A stretch of 64,000 nucleotides of DNA from Pegoplata infirma (GCA_963921195.1 OY992536.1:1612001-1676000), one strand, 5' to 3'. Positions 33,376 to 46,450 are shown, counted from the first letter of the stretch. Notes: generated from the letters alone by a model not told the origin. Program-made: numbers and translations.

Positions 33376-34272
33376 CACTCAAAAAAATACGTTAGTAGAT
33401 TTACTAATTTTTTTTGCTAACGCTAGTTAGCTAACTTTTAGCAAATTTTTGGTTGAGATTAGCATGTTAGCAAAAAATTCTTGTAAACTTCATTTAGCAC
33501 ATTAGCAATTTTAAACAAACTTTGAACTAATTTCTTTTGCTAAATTTGAAATTGAGTTGACTACATTTTTACAAGATTTTTTGCTAATATTAGCAAAATA
33601 AATGGTAAATTTTTTTTTATTTTCAGAAAACTTAAAATGGCGATATCTCGGAAACTAAGACAGATAGAGCAAAATGGAGGCCATTTTTGGTTCTTAGAAT
33701 CTCCATAGTATCGCCGGTCCTCTTCACATGTGTGGACCCTAATGGGCCCTAACTTTGGATCCAAAAAAGTTATCATTCCCGAAAATTTTAAAATGCTCAT
33801 ATCTCGGTAAATATTGCCGACACAACAAAAAGTCCAAAAGCGTTTTTGTAGCTCTCAACACTTAGAACAAGACCGCAAAAGAGCGGTCTTGTTATATTAC
33901 TCTCCGAGTAATATTTTTGAAGTTATCGAGTTTTTTAATTCTCAAGACCCCAGTGGTCCCCTATAATCACGTATCTCAAAAACTAAGCAAGGTAGAGCAA
34001 AACGGACACAAATTTTGGATCAAAAACTATGACGATTTTTAAGGAACCCAACGAGGTCTAGGCCCATCGGGGTCTGGACCTATCGGGTCCGAACCCAATG
34101 GGGTCCTCAGATGTGTATAAACTAAGTTCAAAAATTAAAATATTTAGTTAACTAATTATTGGCAAAACATTTTTGCTAACTTTAGCAAAAAAATTGTGGG
34201 TTCAAAATCAGCAAATTTTCTTGTAGGTTTACAAGCTTTTTTTGCTAACATTACAGTTTTTTTTTTTGAGTG
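33376..34272. mobile_element. CACTCAAA element, copy B (897 bp), TA-flanked
   Basis: CACTCAAAAAAATACGTTAG at 33376; ACAGTTTTTTTTTTTGAGTG ends at 34272; TA on both sides. Subterminal arrays of GCTAAC/GTTAGC-type motifs flank a core with GGACCCNNATGGGGTC-like blocks (33715-34100). The same core is present in copies at 34810-35697 (inverted) and 43881-45301. No coding capacity. Confidence 0.8.
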
Positions 34273-34809
34273 TAGGACCCCATAAAGTACATATCTTATT
34301 GATCAGTGATCGATTCTAAGACATTCTAGCGATGTCCGTCCGTCTGCCCGTCTGTTTGTTGAAGACACGATACAATCCAAAATAAAGAACTACACGTCTG
34401 AAGTTTAGCATAAAAATGTTTTATCGTCATAGGGTGGTTAAGTTCGAAGATGGGGAAAATCGGACCAGGGGGAAAGTTCCCCCCTGAGGAACTAAACCAA
34501 CCTCTAAAAACGCCATTTTTTACAGGGTTTATTATACTTTTGTTAAGAAAATGAAACATTTTAATGTCGGAAGAAGTTCTTGGTTCTGCACTTGGACCAC
34601 GGGAATTAAAAAATGGTTTTCTTTTCTTGGTCCGCCCCCTTTATTGGGCGTGAATTTAAAACAAATATTTATAAATGATAAAATTTTATTTAGTAAGCGC
34701 AAAACGCATAATAAATGAATATGTAAACATAAACCGCTAGAGGAAACAATGACCCCAAATGTCCCCTGCCGACCTCACTTCCCTCCCTCTCGCCCTGTAG
34801 TTTTTTTTA
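34273..34809. other. dispersed-repeat DNA between two CACTCAAA elements
   Basis: Begins TAGGACCCCATAAAG and contains GATCGATTCTAAG...GTCCGTCCGTCTG, the same dispersed repeat as 26880-27010 and the window end. Copy B inserted into this repeat. No gene. Confidence 0.45.
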
Positions 34810-35697
34810 CACTCATAAAAAACTGTAAAGTTAGCAAAACAAGCTTGTAAACTTACAAGAAAATTTGCTGATTTTGAACCCACAATTTTTTTTGGTAAAG
34901 TTAGCAAAAACGTTTTGCTAAAAATTAGTTAACTGAAATTTTTTTTATTTCAACTTAGTTCATACACATTTGAGGACCCCATTGGGTTCGGACCCGATAG
35001 GTTCAGACCCCGATGGGCCTAGACCTAGTTGGGTTCCTTAAAAATCGTCATAGTTTCTGATCCAAAATTTGTGTCCGTTTCGCTCTACCTTGCTTAGTTT
35101 TTGAGATACGTGATTTTAGGGGACCACCGGGGTTTTGAGAATTACAAAACTCGATAACTTCAAAACTATTACTCGGAGAGCTTTTGATTATTTTGCGGTC
35201 TTGTTCTACGTGTTGAGAGCTACAAAAATGCTTTTGGACTTTTTGTTGTGTCGGCAATATTTACCGAGATATGATCATTTTAAAATTTTCGGGAATGCTA
35301 ATGTTTTTGGATTCAAAGTTAGGACCCATTAGGGTCCACACATGTGAAGAGGACCGGCGATACTATGGAGAGCTCGAGAACCAAAAATGGCCTCCATTTT
35401 GCTCTATCTGGCTTAGTTTCCGAGATAGCGCCATTTTAAGTTTTCTGAAAATAAAAAAAAATTTACCATTTATTTTTGCTTATATTAGCAAAAAAGCTTG
35501 TACAAGTTTGGTCAACTCAATTTTAAATTTAGCAAAAAAAATTAGTTCAAATTTTGTTTAAAATTGCTAATGCGCTAAATGAAGTTTACAAGATATTTTT
35601 GCTTACATGCTAATCTCAACTAAAAATTTGCTAAAAGCTAGCTAACCAGCATTAGCAAAAAAAAAATAGTAAATCTACTAATGTATTATTTTGAGTG
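34810..35697. mobile_element. CACTCAAA element, copy C (888 bp), inverted relative to copy B
   Basis: CACTCATAAAAAACTGTAAA at 34810; TAATGTATTATTTTGAGTG ends at 35697; TA at 34808-34809 and 35698-35699. The order of core blocks (GGACCCCATTGGGTTCGGAC, then TGCTCTATCTGGCTTAG) is reversed compared with 33376-34272, so B and C form a large inverted pair about 0.54 kb apart. Confidence 0.8.
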
Positions 35698-38600
35698 TAC
35701 ATTTTGTAGAGTATCATAGATTCGGCACAGCCGAAACTCTTACTTGTTTTTACTAAATTTACTTTACTACCAAGTCTGAATTCTGCTGACATTAAAATGT
35801 TTCATTTGTTTAACAAAAGTACAAATAACCAGTGAGTGTATTAAATGCGTCTGTGCCTACTCTTTTTATACCCTAAACACAAAACAAAAACTTTACCAAA
35901 CTATGAACAACATATTCGTGAAAACTTCCAGCAGACGGACCGACAGAAGAACATCGCTTGAAGATTCAATTTTTGACTACATCTTACTTGTTTGTCACAG
36001 ATAGACGGATCCAGTTTTGCTCATTTACCAAATTTATATCTCTTTTGGTTTGGATTGCATCTTGCTTTCCACAGACAGACGGACGGACGGGTATCGCAAG
36101 ATTTTCTTAGAAACCATGATGGTATATAATATATACAAATTAATGGGGTCCTCGACCGATATTTCAATTTGTTTTGCATGTAATAAAAAATCAATATAAC
36201 ATTATTTTTTCTAAAACATTTAGCTTTAAGAAGAATACCCATATCTTCAGAAAAACATTATAATTTAATGTTTTGGACAAAAGTACAAAATTCTCTGACA
36301 TTTTTAAAGGTGCTATTTCGGCATTTTAAAAAAAAGTGTTGCAACCTTATGAAAAAATGTGATCTTTCGGGAAAATCCGAATAACAGCCGTACTAACACG
36401 AATATTGCCGAAAGTTAAAATAGGTGTCGGCTTAATCTTAATACAGATGATTATATATGAATTTGGCGGTCGTGCGTATACACTTTAAGATTAATTTGAC
36501 ATTTTCAACTTACCAAAACTGAATTTGGCCAAGTATAAAAAATACCGTTTCCTCCTCCCATTCCCCCTTTTTAACACCTAATATAGCAACTAAAATCAGG
36601 CAAGTCTTAGATTTTGGTCTTTTATGACACATTAAAATTGGAAAACAATCGGTGTGTAAGCTATGGGATTCCTTTCTCGTAAGTGGATGGTATTAAAATG
36701 AATGAAGAACAATTTATGCACTCTGACAAATATAAGTTGTCGGCTGACTACCTCAATGTCTTGACGGTAACATTATAAAGTTTTTAAATCTCTTTCAAAT
36801 GTAGCATGTACAGTCGGATACGAATAACTGAAAATGAAAAATTTATTTGGTAACCGTGTTGTAAATTTTTTTTCCTAAAACTTAAATCAGTACGCTCAGC
36901 TTCTCCGATTTTTATAAATCTTAAAAATAATAATATGGTTCATAAGTCTTTTTCAGTTATCCGCGTTCGACTGTAATACTTAATATGCGCGTACAGTGGC
37001 CGCCAAAAGTCTAAGTTCGACTACGTAGTAGATGTAATTCGTTAACGACAAAGTAAAAAAACGAGTAAGGTCAAGACCGACCATATGATACCCTACACCA
37101 GTCCTTTCCGATAAATGGGTCCCAGGTCCAAACATGGACCGATTGGATCTGTCTTTTGTTAGATCTTATTTAGTGTAGAAAACACACTCAGATTAAATTT
37201 TAGTGGAATTAGTTTATTTTTTGTCAATAGACCGATTAAACTGAACATCGGTCGAAATTTTTATATGGGGGACTTAGTCCAAAAATGGTCCAATTATATT
37301 CCGATTTTATTAGGTTACTAAAGTACACGTTTAACACCTAAAAATAAAATTTTTATCAAATATTTCCATTTTTATGAATTTTGAGGGAATTATGTGAATA
37401 TCGGGAGGGCGGTTTGTATGGGGACTACCAGAAGGACTTACCCGATTCCTTTGAAATTTGGAATGGTGGTTTGTGCATACAAAATTTGATTACCTGCTAA
37501 ATTTCGAAGCGACATCTACTATAACACGGTTATAAGAGTCATTTAAGCCGAATCCAAAGGGGGCGTTTGTATGGGGGCTAGGTCTAAACATGGACCGATT
37601 TTCTCCAATTTCGAACGGCTTTGTCCTTGGTCCAAAAGATGCTTAAGTTTCAAATTTCAAGTCAATTGATTGAAAATTGCGACCTGTATCGTGCTTAAAC
37701 CGATAGATGGACAGACGGACGGACATCGCTAAATCGACTATTGAAGGTAGGTCTAGGACCAATATTTCGGGTAGTTACAAACATCAGCACAAACTCATTA
37801 TACCCTGTACCACAGAGTGGTGTAGGGTATAATAATAGACCTAAGCAATAATATACCAAACAATTATTATTGAAGTATTTTTGTAAAAAGTGCTGTGTAG
37901 GAAATTTATCAAGCTTTAATTTAAGCTTAATGGTCCAGATTGAGTAAATATTAAATGTGCTACGAGGGTCGAAATGGAAATTAAAATTATTAAAAGTTCT
38001 TTTAAAAAAATGGTCCAATAGTTTATATTCAGTTATTAAAAAATTTTGCATTTTTTCTAAAAAGAATGATAGCAAATTATTTCTGTAAAATTAAAAAATA
38101 ATCTGCTAAAAATATTTTAAAATTCAGCAAACAGACTCGGTAAAAACGCAGTAAAGTTTCTGTTATTTTCTAAAACTGAATGACGAAGTTTTTTGTAAAA
38201 ATATCCATTTTAGCAGAAAAATCTGCTGAAATTTTGTAAAATCAAGTTTAAAGTAATTTTTTTGGTACGAAAAAATGTAAGAAAAAAATATGCAAATTTG
38301 GTTCAAAATTTTGATGTCTTTTGCAAATATTTCTGGATATACTCAATGGATTTTGGATTTTAACCCCAAGTTCTCTTTATTGGAGTGTCTACTTTACATA
38401 TCTGCTTTAATCCTTGATAGTATCGAGTCCAGATTTCTTTCAAAAGTTCGGTAATTTTATTGGGAATTCGAATAAAAAAAATATATGAATAACTTTAACA
38501 TACACTTTTCCAATATTGAAAAATTTGTTTGTTTTGTGGGCTTGGTCCACAAAAAATGAAAATGCCTATATCTAGAGAAGGCGATTTGATACAACTTTTC

Positions 38601-39945
38601 TGATAACAGATTCGTGTTTAGGAGGCCTAAAGACTTTAAAAAATGTACTTTAGAAATCTGTGCAAAAAAAGGTGATTTTTGTAGAGTAGTGTTATTAAAC
38701 ACTTCCTTTGTTACAAAAAATTGGAGATAAAAAAACGCGAATTTCTTTTACTGTATTTAAAAAATTTTCATTTTTGTTTGAGTCGTTGGAAAAACTTGTT
38801 GATAAGTGAATAAAAACTATTGCATAATTTTTTAAATTTTTTATGTTTGGGCTTGAAAAAATCGACGTAAAAATATTTTTAAAAAATGTTCTAAAAAAGT
38901 TCAATAAAAAATTTCAATATCCATTTTAAGCCTTGTAGTACATTTGATATTTACTCAATCTCGACGCCATTAAGCTTATATTAAAGCTTGACAAATTACC
39001 TACACAGCACTTTTAACAAAAATGCTTGTTCGATAATAATTAGGTCGATTATGGTTATTTTTATCGTTAACGAACTATATCTACTATGTAGTCGTACGTA
39101 GACTTTTGCCAACCACTGTATGTTTGTCTACTTATGCATGTATGTATGTACTATCCTACAAGTGGAGATATTATACCACCAGCATTACCAAAAACATAAA
39201 TTTTGTAAGCACAGCTAAAAGAAAAGTGGGTGAAAATCATAGCAAGATAATGCAGAATAGAAATACAAATATGTTTTTTGCTAACACACCCATACAAACA
39301 CACAACTTGTGTATATGTAAGTTTAAAACTTGTCTAGAACACTTGTAGTGTTCTAGATGCCTAAAGTGGCAGCATTTTATTCACACAACAAAACTTGACC
39401 ATGTTTCTAGTTTCGACTATATTGACAGGCAAAAAAAAAAAAAAAACAAACAAAAAAAAATTATAAAATGCGTTATTTGAAAACTACTCGCAAAACTGCA
39501 ACAGTAGAAACATGTTTTACAAATCATAGAATGAGTTGTAAGTAGAAAAAAAAAAAATGCCAGATTCTTTATTCTATTTATTTAGCACAGAAAAATTTCC
39601 AGGGGAAGTTTATTGCAAATGATGTTCCTTTAACGGAAAGACTTACAGCCGGTTTACAAAAAAATGGCACACTTACAAAGCATTGACGGATAGATAGTAA
39701 ATAAAAAAAAAATATATGTATGTATGTCTCTGTAAATAGTTTTAAATAAACAGAAATAATATCATATTTTCGGTACATGCCTTAGTAATCTACCAAAATA
39801 GTTATAATTGCAATGATAAGTCCAGTGATAAGAGAAGAAATGAAACTCTATTTTTTCTTTCATGTTAAAAAAAATCACTTCTTTTATGTGACATTTGTCA
39901 TTTCATACAGAATTATTGACATTAAACGCGAACGAAAAAGCAATA
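35698..39945. other. intergenic, dispersed repeats, no gene
   Basis: Repeat ends such as ATAGATTCGGCACAGCCGAA (35710) and TACCCTGTACCACAGAGTGG (37800) mark decayed interspersed elements. Bases 36350-36660 resemble the TTA-flanked MITE at 44029. Bases 38290-38705 recur inverted at 40495-41010. A perfect 25-bp palindrome with TCTAGAACACT arms lies at 39333-39357. No reading frame has coding character. Confidence 0.4.
38290..38705. repeat. dispersed repeat, copy 1 (inverted copy at 40495-41010)
   Basis: Shares ACTCAATGGATTTTGGATTT, GGAGTGTCnACTTTACATAT and TGTAGAGTAGTGTTATT with the inverse of 40495-41010; a third, partial copy lies at 50640-50990. The class is unknown. Confidence 0.6.
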
Positions 39946-40226
39946 CCCAGTTGACAAAATAAAATCACACCTGACACACTGCTGACTCTCCCTTTATGAA
40001 ATCGCTGACATCTTCATACAATTTTTCAAAATGTCATCAATGACATGTCAGCAGTTGGTCAGCAGTGTCCACCAGTATCGGTAGCCACTTACAATTCGTT
40101 TAAACAACCGCTGACCAACTGCTGACATGTCATTGATGACATTTTGAAAAATTGTATGAAGATGTCAGCAATTTTATAAAGGGAGAGTCAGTAGTATGTC
40201 AGGTGTGATTTTTTTTGCCGACTGGG
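39946..40226. mobile_element. MITE with CCCAGTTGnC ends (copy 2, uninterrupted)
   Basis: CCCAGTTGACAAAATAAAAT at 39946 pairs with an inverted TTGCCGACTGGG ending 40226, with TA on both sides (39944-39945, 40227-40228). At 281 bp it is nearly a complete palindrome (CTGACATCTTCATACAATTT and inverse). It matches the element at 12772-13219 closely, lacking only that copy's internal insertion. Confidence 0.85.
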
Positions 40227-41688
40227 TATGTATGTAAGAGTCAAACTTTTTAATTTTCGTTTTATGATGTAACTCGATTATTAACGAAATAAGACGAACA
40301 AAATTCTCACAAAATTTCATAATTGTTAAAATTTCCGAAAATTTTCGATTTTTTAAAACAGAAAAGAGCTAGACTCTTAAAGTTTGGCGAGAATGGTTAT
40401 AGGCTAGTAAAGTTCAGAGATGGGCAAAATTGGACAAAGGGGAAAAGTTTTCCGATTTTTTTTTTAATCGTAAAAATTTGTGCTATTACAAACATTTAAT
40501 GAATTAATTTAAATAACACTACTCTACAAAAATCAACTTTTTTGCACAGACTTCTAAAGTATATTTTCTAAAGAATTTTGGCCTCCTCAATACGAATCTG
40601 TCATCAGAAAAGTTGTATCAAGTAGCCTTCGCGATATATAGGTTTTTTTGTGGACCAAGCTCTCAAAACAGACAAATTGTTTAATATTGGAAAAGTGAAT
40701 GTTAAAGTTTTGCATATTTTTTTTATTCGAATCCCCAATACAATGAACTAACTTTTGCAAGAAATCCGGACTCTATACGATCAAGGAAACCATCTGGACA
40801 TTATAAGGAAGTTCAAAATGTTCCTTTTTTGGTTATGTCTTTATAAGTATCCGAATTTTGAAAGAAACTTCCTGTTCAAAGCCGATATGTAAAGTGGACA
40901 CTCCAATAAAGGTAATCTGGGGTTAAAATCCAAAATCCATTGAGTATATCCAGAAATATTTGCAAAAGAAGTCAAAATTTTGAACCAAATTTGCATATTT
41001 TTTTCATACATTTTTTCGTATTAATTTTAATGGTTTTTTGTTAAATTAAAAAAAAATTGAAGCACATTTCTTAAAGTATTTTGGCCTCCTAGGAACGAAT
41101 CTATCCAAAAAAGGGCGTAGAAGTGGGCGTGGTCAATTTTTTTTTTTCATAAAAACCTGATTTGGACTAAGACCAACTTTAAAAAAAATACCCACATCGA
41201 TCCATAAATCGAAAAATGGGTTTTAACGTGGGGGTTAAAGTTGGTGTGGTCAATTTTTCTTTCCGTAAAAATCTAAAAAATCGTAAAAAAAATAGCCAAA
41301 TCGGTCCAGCCGTTCTTTAATTTTAGATAAATTGAAAAAAGTAAGCAAAAAGTGAGCGTGGTAAAATTTTCTTTCTACAAAAACCTAAGTTGGAATATAA
41401 CGGACATTTAAAAAAATTAGTCAAATCTCAAGTGATGCGATTACCAACGAACGACATTTGATTTTTATTTATGTAAGATTTTTTGGTATTTTTTTGTTTA
41501 ACATTTTTTGTTTTTAATTTTTAAATAAATATATTAAGATAACTCTATCTCGAGGTCACAAAAATTCTTCAAATTTGTAACGATCGTCTGACCATATCCT
41601 TTTAAGTGAAACGAAACAAAACACCAAATAAATACATTTCATCCTAAAATTTCTTAAGATTACTTATTAATTCACCCACACTCAAAAT
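40227..41688. other. intergenic, dispersed repeats, no gene
   Basis: 40495-41010 is the inverted copy of 38290-38705. From 41110 to 41440 there are two or three diverged repeats of GGGCGTGGTCAATTTTT...AAAAACCTnA. No coding signal. Confidence 0.45.
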
Positions 41689-42287
41689 AATCACTCTGTT
41701 AAATTACAGAGATACTCTGCTGAGCCAGCAGAAAATACCATAGATTTCCAACCAGCAAGATTTTTTGTTATTTTACGAAGAAAATTCTGTAAAATGATTT
41801 CGATAAAAAAAAAACTGTAAATTTACAGAATAATCTGTAAAATATTGATAAAACCGAAAAGAATTTAACAAAAACAAACTCTGTAAATTTACAAAGTTTT
41901 AGTTAAATGCATATTATAAGTTCAAAATTTTACAAAAAAAACTCTGTAAATTTACAAAAAGTTTTAGTTAAATCCATTTTATGAGTAAAACTTCTCTGCT
42001 TCAAAAACTTAATTAAAATTTAAAAAAAATAATTTATTAAAATTAAAATTTTGTTAAATTTGCTCGCTTAAATGCTTCCAAATTGTAAATTTACCTTTTT
42101 ATTTTTGTGAAAATTACGACTTTTTAACGAGTAACTCCAATTTTACATAATTTTGTTTTTCGGTCACAAGAAAATACAAAGTATTTTTTTTAAAATCTGT
42201 ATTTCGACAGATAACTTTGTCAAATATATGTCAAATTGAGATTACAGTCATTTTACAGAGTATATAACAGATTAATTATTTTGAGTG
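41689..42287. mobile_element. CACTCAAAATAAT-ended MITE (599 bp), CA-flanked
   Basis: CACTCAAAATAATCACTCTG at 41689 pairs with ATTAATTATTTTGAGTG ending 42287; CA on both sides (41687-41688, 42288-42289). Subterminal CTCTGTAAATTTACA motifs are repeated in tandem and inverted. Related to 14257-14820 in ends and flank, but not in core sequence. Confidence 0.7.
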
Positions 42288-42312
42288 CAATAAAAACAAT
42301 ATCATATGTTAA

Positions 42313-42590
42313 CGCCCGGGTAAAAATGAAATATATATGATCATATATGAAGATATATGGATCATATATGGATTTATATAACCATATATTATCATATATG
42401 CCTCCATATATGCTCATATATGATCTGATCCGAAAATTGGCCCGATATGAGGTCATATCGGGCCAATTTTCGGATCAGATCATATATGAACATATATGGA
42501 GGCATATATGATAATATATGGTTATATAAATCCATATATGATCCATATATCTTCATATATGATCATATATATTTCATTTTTACCCGGGCG
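42313..42590. mobile_element. 278-bp near-perfect palindrome with CCCGGGTAAAAAT ends
   Basis: The whole segment is one hairpin: CGCCCGGGTAAAAATGAAAT at 42313 returns inverted at 42590, centred at 42451 with a loop of about six bases (GAGGTC) between GATAT arms. Its arms are almost entirely CATATATGAT/ATCATATATG steps. The ends belong to the CCCGnGTAAAAAT family. Both strands give mirror-image open frames, which are artefacts of the palindrome. Confidence 0.85.
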
Positions 42591-43880
42591 ATTCAATTCT
42601 TAAGAAACTCTGGCTGCATAAAAGGAATTCTTTAAAATTATTATTATGGTTTTGAAATAACGTTAGTTACCAGTTACTTATGGAACTGCCAATTGTGTAT
42701 GTGTATTGTGGCTTCATTTACGGTTTTACTTTGGTTTGTTGTTAGGCCATTGATTTAGTCGGATAATCAGGCTTGTTGACTTTTTTTTAACAAATATTTG
42801 TAATTTGTAATAAATTTTGTTAATGCATTGGTAACAAATACATATTTGAAAATATTAAAAAATAATTTACAATTTTAAATTTCGTGTAATCGTTATCTGT
42901 TCTGTGCAAAATCATACACAGTCGTATTGATCCCTATTTTTAAGGGATTACAATTTGGTAATATATTGAGGAAATAATTAAATTTAATTAACTAAATACT
43001 AAATTTGGTGTTAATTTTTTCACTCAACCAATTTGTTTACTTTACTAATTTTTTTAGTAAAAACGACAAATTATTGTAGTTATTTTGTAATTTTGCTTAA
43101 ACTGTCAGTTGTGGTTTAAAAAATATAGACAAGTATTTTTGTTAAACACAGAGGATTTACAAATTAAAATAATTAAAAAAAAAACTAATTTTAGTTAAAA
43201 AACTTACAAAAATAGATAAATAAAAAACTCATAAATGCAACAAATATTTAGATTATTTTACAAATGTGCTGATCAGCTTCTGTGAACCAAAATCGCATTT
43301 TGTAAGATTAACAAATATTTTTAAATACCGGCATTAGATCCGCATTATTTCTTCCGAATTCAAACTTCCAGGCAAATATGAATTCCTCCATTAGAGTGGA
43401 ATTTATCGTCCACTTTTAATTTTTCTTATTGTCCGGGTAAATCTTTATTCCACCAACAATAAGTCTAAAACTTACATATATGGTACAAATTTGAGGCCAA
43501 TGGGTTTTTGAATGGTAAGCTGTTATATTGTCACTTAAAATCCGTTACTGTTTTAAATAATTGACCTCCTTTTTATTTGTTTCTATGAATAAATTAACCA
43601 ACTTTGCCTTAAATTTACAAGTAGGGTACTAATGCGAAAAATGTACAATCTACATGAATGCGTTTCTTGAGGTCTCCAGTTTTTATAATGGTAAAGAATG
43701 TCGTGAAATTCCTATACGTTCAAGAGTTAAAATAAAAAACTTCGATGCGCTCCTTTCCATACAAAGTTTCTAAATAAATATGCGCCCTAGGATCAATGTT
43801 TTGATTTTTTGTTGAAAATTTTCAAAAAGTCCAAAAAACCAAATTTCAAACAGCGATATCTCGAAAATTGATTTTTAATA
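42591..43880. other. intergenic, no gene seen
   Basis: AT-rich DNA with no coding or repeat structure that I can define, apart from short A/T runs. Confidence 0.45.
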
Positions 43881-45301
43881 CACTCAAAAAAAAAAATGTA
43901 ATGTTAGCAAAAAAAGCTTGTAAACCTACAAGAAAATTTGCTGATTTTGAACCCACAATTTTTTTGCTAAAGTTAGCAAAAATGTTTTGCCAATAATTAG
44001 TTAACTAAATATTTTTTTTTTTAACTTACAAGGGAAGTATCTCAACCCTTATGAACCGATTTGCCTGAAACTTAAAATATATATTAAAGAGACGATTTTA
44101 AGGTTGGGGTGTTTCGGCTTATCGGCCATATCGGTGTTTAAAAATTTCGATGTCCCCTTATGAAACCATGTGGACCTTCGGGAAAATTTTGATAACTTCC
44201 GAACTAACAGGAATATCATCTAGGGCAAAAATACGGGTCGACTTAAATTTAATAAAGATTATTTCTTATCAATATGGATATCGTAGGTCTATGTCTTCAT
44301 ATAAGTACCCCCCAAAATTTACACATTTTCCTGAAAAAAATATTTAAAGAAGCCGAATTTTTACAAGGTTATTCCACCATTGGATAGGCATTAAAAAAAC
44401 CTTTCTTCTCATATGAAAACATCATATAGTTTCTTAAAAAGAAATGGATGAAAAATCCAAAAAACGATTTTTTCGCCATTTTTTGACCCATGTTTTGAAC
44501 CCCTAAATCCCCGATATGGCCGATAAGACGAGACACCCCAACCTTAGAATTGTCTCTTTGATATATATTTTAAGTTTCAGGCAAATCGGTTCATAAGGGT
44601 TGAGATACTTCCCTTGTTAGTTTATACACATCTGAGGACCCCATTGGGTTCGGACCCGATAGGTCCAGACCCCGATGGGCCTAGACCTAGTTGGGTTCCT
44701 TAAAAATCGTCATAGTTTTTGATCCAAAATTTGTGTCCGTTTCGCTCTACCTTGCTTAGTTTTTGAGATACGTGATTATAGGGGACCACTGGGGTCTTGA
44801 GAATTAAAAAACTCGATAACTTCAAAAATATTACTCGGAGAGCTTTTGACTATGTGTCGGCAATATTTACCGAGATATGAGCATTTTAAAATTTTCGGGA
44901 ATGGTAACTTTTTTGGATCCAAAGTTAGGGCCCATTAGGGTCCACACATGTGAAGAGGACCGGCGATACTATGGAGATTCTAAGAACCAAAAATGGCCTC
45001 CATTTTGCTCTATCTGGCTTAGTTTCCGATATAGCGCCATTTAAGTTTTCTGAAAATAAAAAAAAAATTTACCATTTATTTTGCTAATATTAGCAAAAAA
45101 TCTTGTAAAAATGTAGTCAACTCAATTTCAAATTTAGCAAAAGAAATTAGTTCAAAGTTTGTTTAAAATTGCTAATGTGCTAAATTAAGTTTACAAGAAT
45201 TTTTTGCTAACATGCTAATCTCAACTAAAAATTTGCTAAAAGTTAGCTAACTAGCGTTAGCAAAAAAAAATAGTAAATCTACTAACGTATTTTTTTGAGT
45301 G
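43881..45301. mobile_element. CACTCAAA element, copy D (1421 bp), carrying a nested MITE
   Basis: CACTCAAAAAAAAAAATGTA at 43881; ACTAACGTATTTTTTTGAGTG-like end at 45301; TA on both sides. It has the same orientation and core blocks as copy C. Removing the TTA-flanked insertion at 44029-44616 leaves about 0.83 kb, close to copies B and C. Confidence 0.8.
44029..44616. mobile_element. nested Harbinger-like MITE with 3-bp TTA duplication
   Basis: CAAGGGAAGTATCTCAACCC at 44029 pairs with GGTTGAGATACTTCCCTTG ending 44616; TTA lies at 44026-44028 and 44617-44619. Sister copy C has the empty site AACTTAGTTCATACAC, which demonstrates the insertion and the duplication. Arms of about 90 bp also contain CGATTTGCCTGAAAC and CCAACCTTA. 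Decayed relatives are seen near 36350-36660 and 51500-51850. Confidence 0.85.
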
Positions 45302-45303
45302 TA

Positions 45304-46077
45304 CATACATTTTTTTTTATTTTCCAAAATTCCAAACATTTTTAGCTTGTCCTAGTCATATGCAACGATGATTTATAGCAAAAATATTTAACCAATCCCT
45401 ACTATTATTAAAAAAAATGGAATTTAATCGACCACGGTCTAAGAAAAGACCCGGAAAAATGATCTCGTTAAACGTTCATTGTAAAGCCAAACTAGGTTAA
45501 CCTTATAAGTGTGTTCTAAATTCTTTTCAACCTCAAAAGGTAAAAGTATTTTTGACAATGCCACATTGTTAAATTTTATCAACTCAATTGTTAAATTGTT
45601 TAAACAAGTAAGTCGCTCACAAACACCAACAAAGTTTTAATTTCAATTATTTATTTTTTCACTTCGAAATCTTAATTCAATATGACAATGACTTTATATA
45701 TTTCAAAAAAAAAAAAAGAATAATAAAAATATAACACAGTGTTTTTTTTTTGCAAAGTTCTAATTTTCTTCTTTATTAAATTTTGTTGTGTGAAACGTTT
45801 AATAATATTATTTTTTTTTTAACGTAGCATTTTATTGACAATAGGTTTCACTTTAATATGTAATTGAAAGAGAAATCATTTTAAAATTGTTTCATTTGCC
45901 AAACATTTTTCGTATTTATTTTTTTTTTTGTCATTTTTGGCAAATTACAAACATTTTACATAATTTTTACCAATTTCGGCTATTGTTTATAACCACTAGC
46001 TAAACCACCCTCCACAAAAACAATTTGTAAAAGAAAGTTTAAATAAAATGTTTATTGTCAATTAAATTATGAAGATA
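45304..46077. other. intergenic, no gene seen
   Basis: AT-rich with long A and T runs. No coding frame or defined repeat. Confidence 0.45.
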
Positions 46078-46450
46078 CACAGAAAAAAAATATTCAATTT
46101 TGAACCAGTAAAAAATTTAATAGTATTGAGTAAACTTTAAATATAAATTTATTAAATGTTTACAAAAAAAAAATTTTAATTAATTTCTAAGTACACAATT
46201 ACAACTTTACTCAAAATTTTTCGTTTTTATAAGAAATTTTTTAATTTTGTAAAAATTTACTTAAAATTTATCAATTTCGGTTTTTAAAAAGTTTGACATT
46301 TTTTTTACAAAAAAAAAAAAAAAAATATAAATAAAGTGAGAATTCTTAAACTAAGAAAATTTAAAAAACCTATTAAAATTTTTTTAAATTATTTACTCAA
46401 TTTAACAAAAAATATAAAATTGAAAGTGACTACCAAAATTTTTTTCTGTG
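46078..46450. mobile_element. small TA-flanked MITE with CACAGAAAAAAA ends
   Basis: CACAGAAAAAAAATATTCAA at 46078 pairs with AAAATTTTTTTCTGTG ending 46450; TA at 46076-46077 and 46451-46452. Length 373 bp; A/T-rich interior without coding capacity. Confidence 0.65.

Noticed and set aside
39333..39357. 25-bp palindrome resembling a steroid-receptor response element (AGAACA...TGTTCT)
   Set aside because: The spacing between half-sites is seven instead of three, and no gene lies nearby. Treated as a chance palindrome.
42253..42635. Mirror-image frames on both strands rich in IYD
   Set aside because: Both arise from the near-perfect palindrome at 42313-42590.
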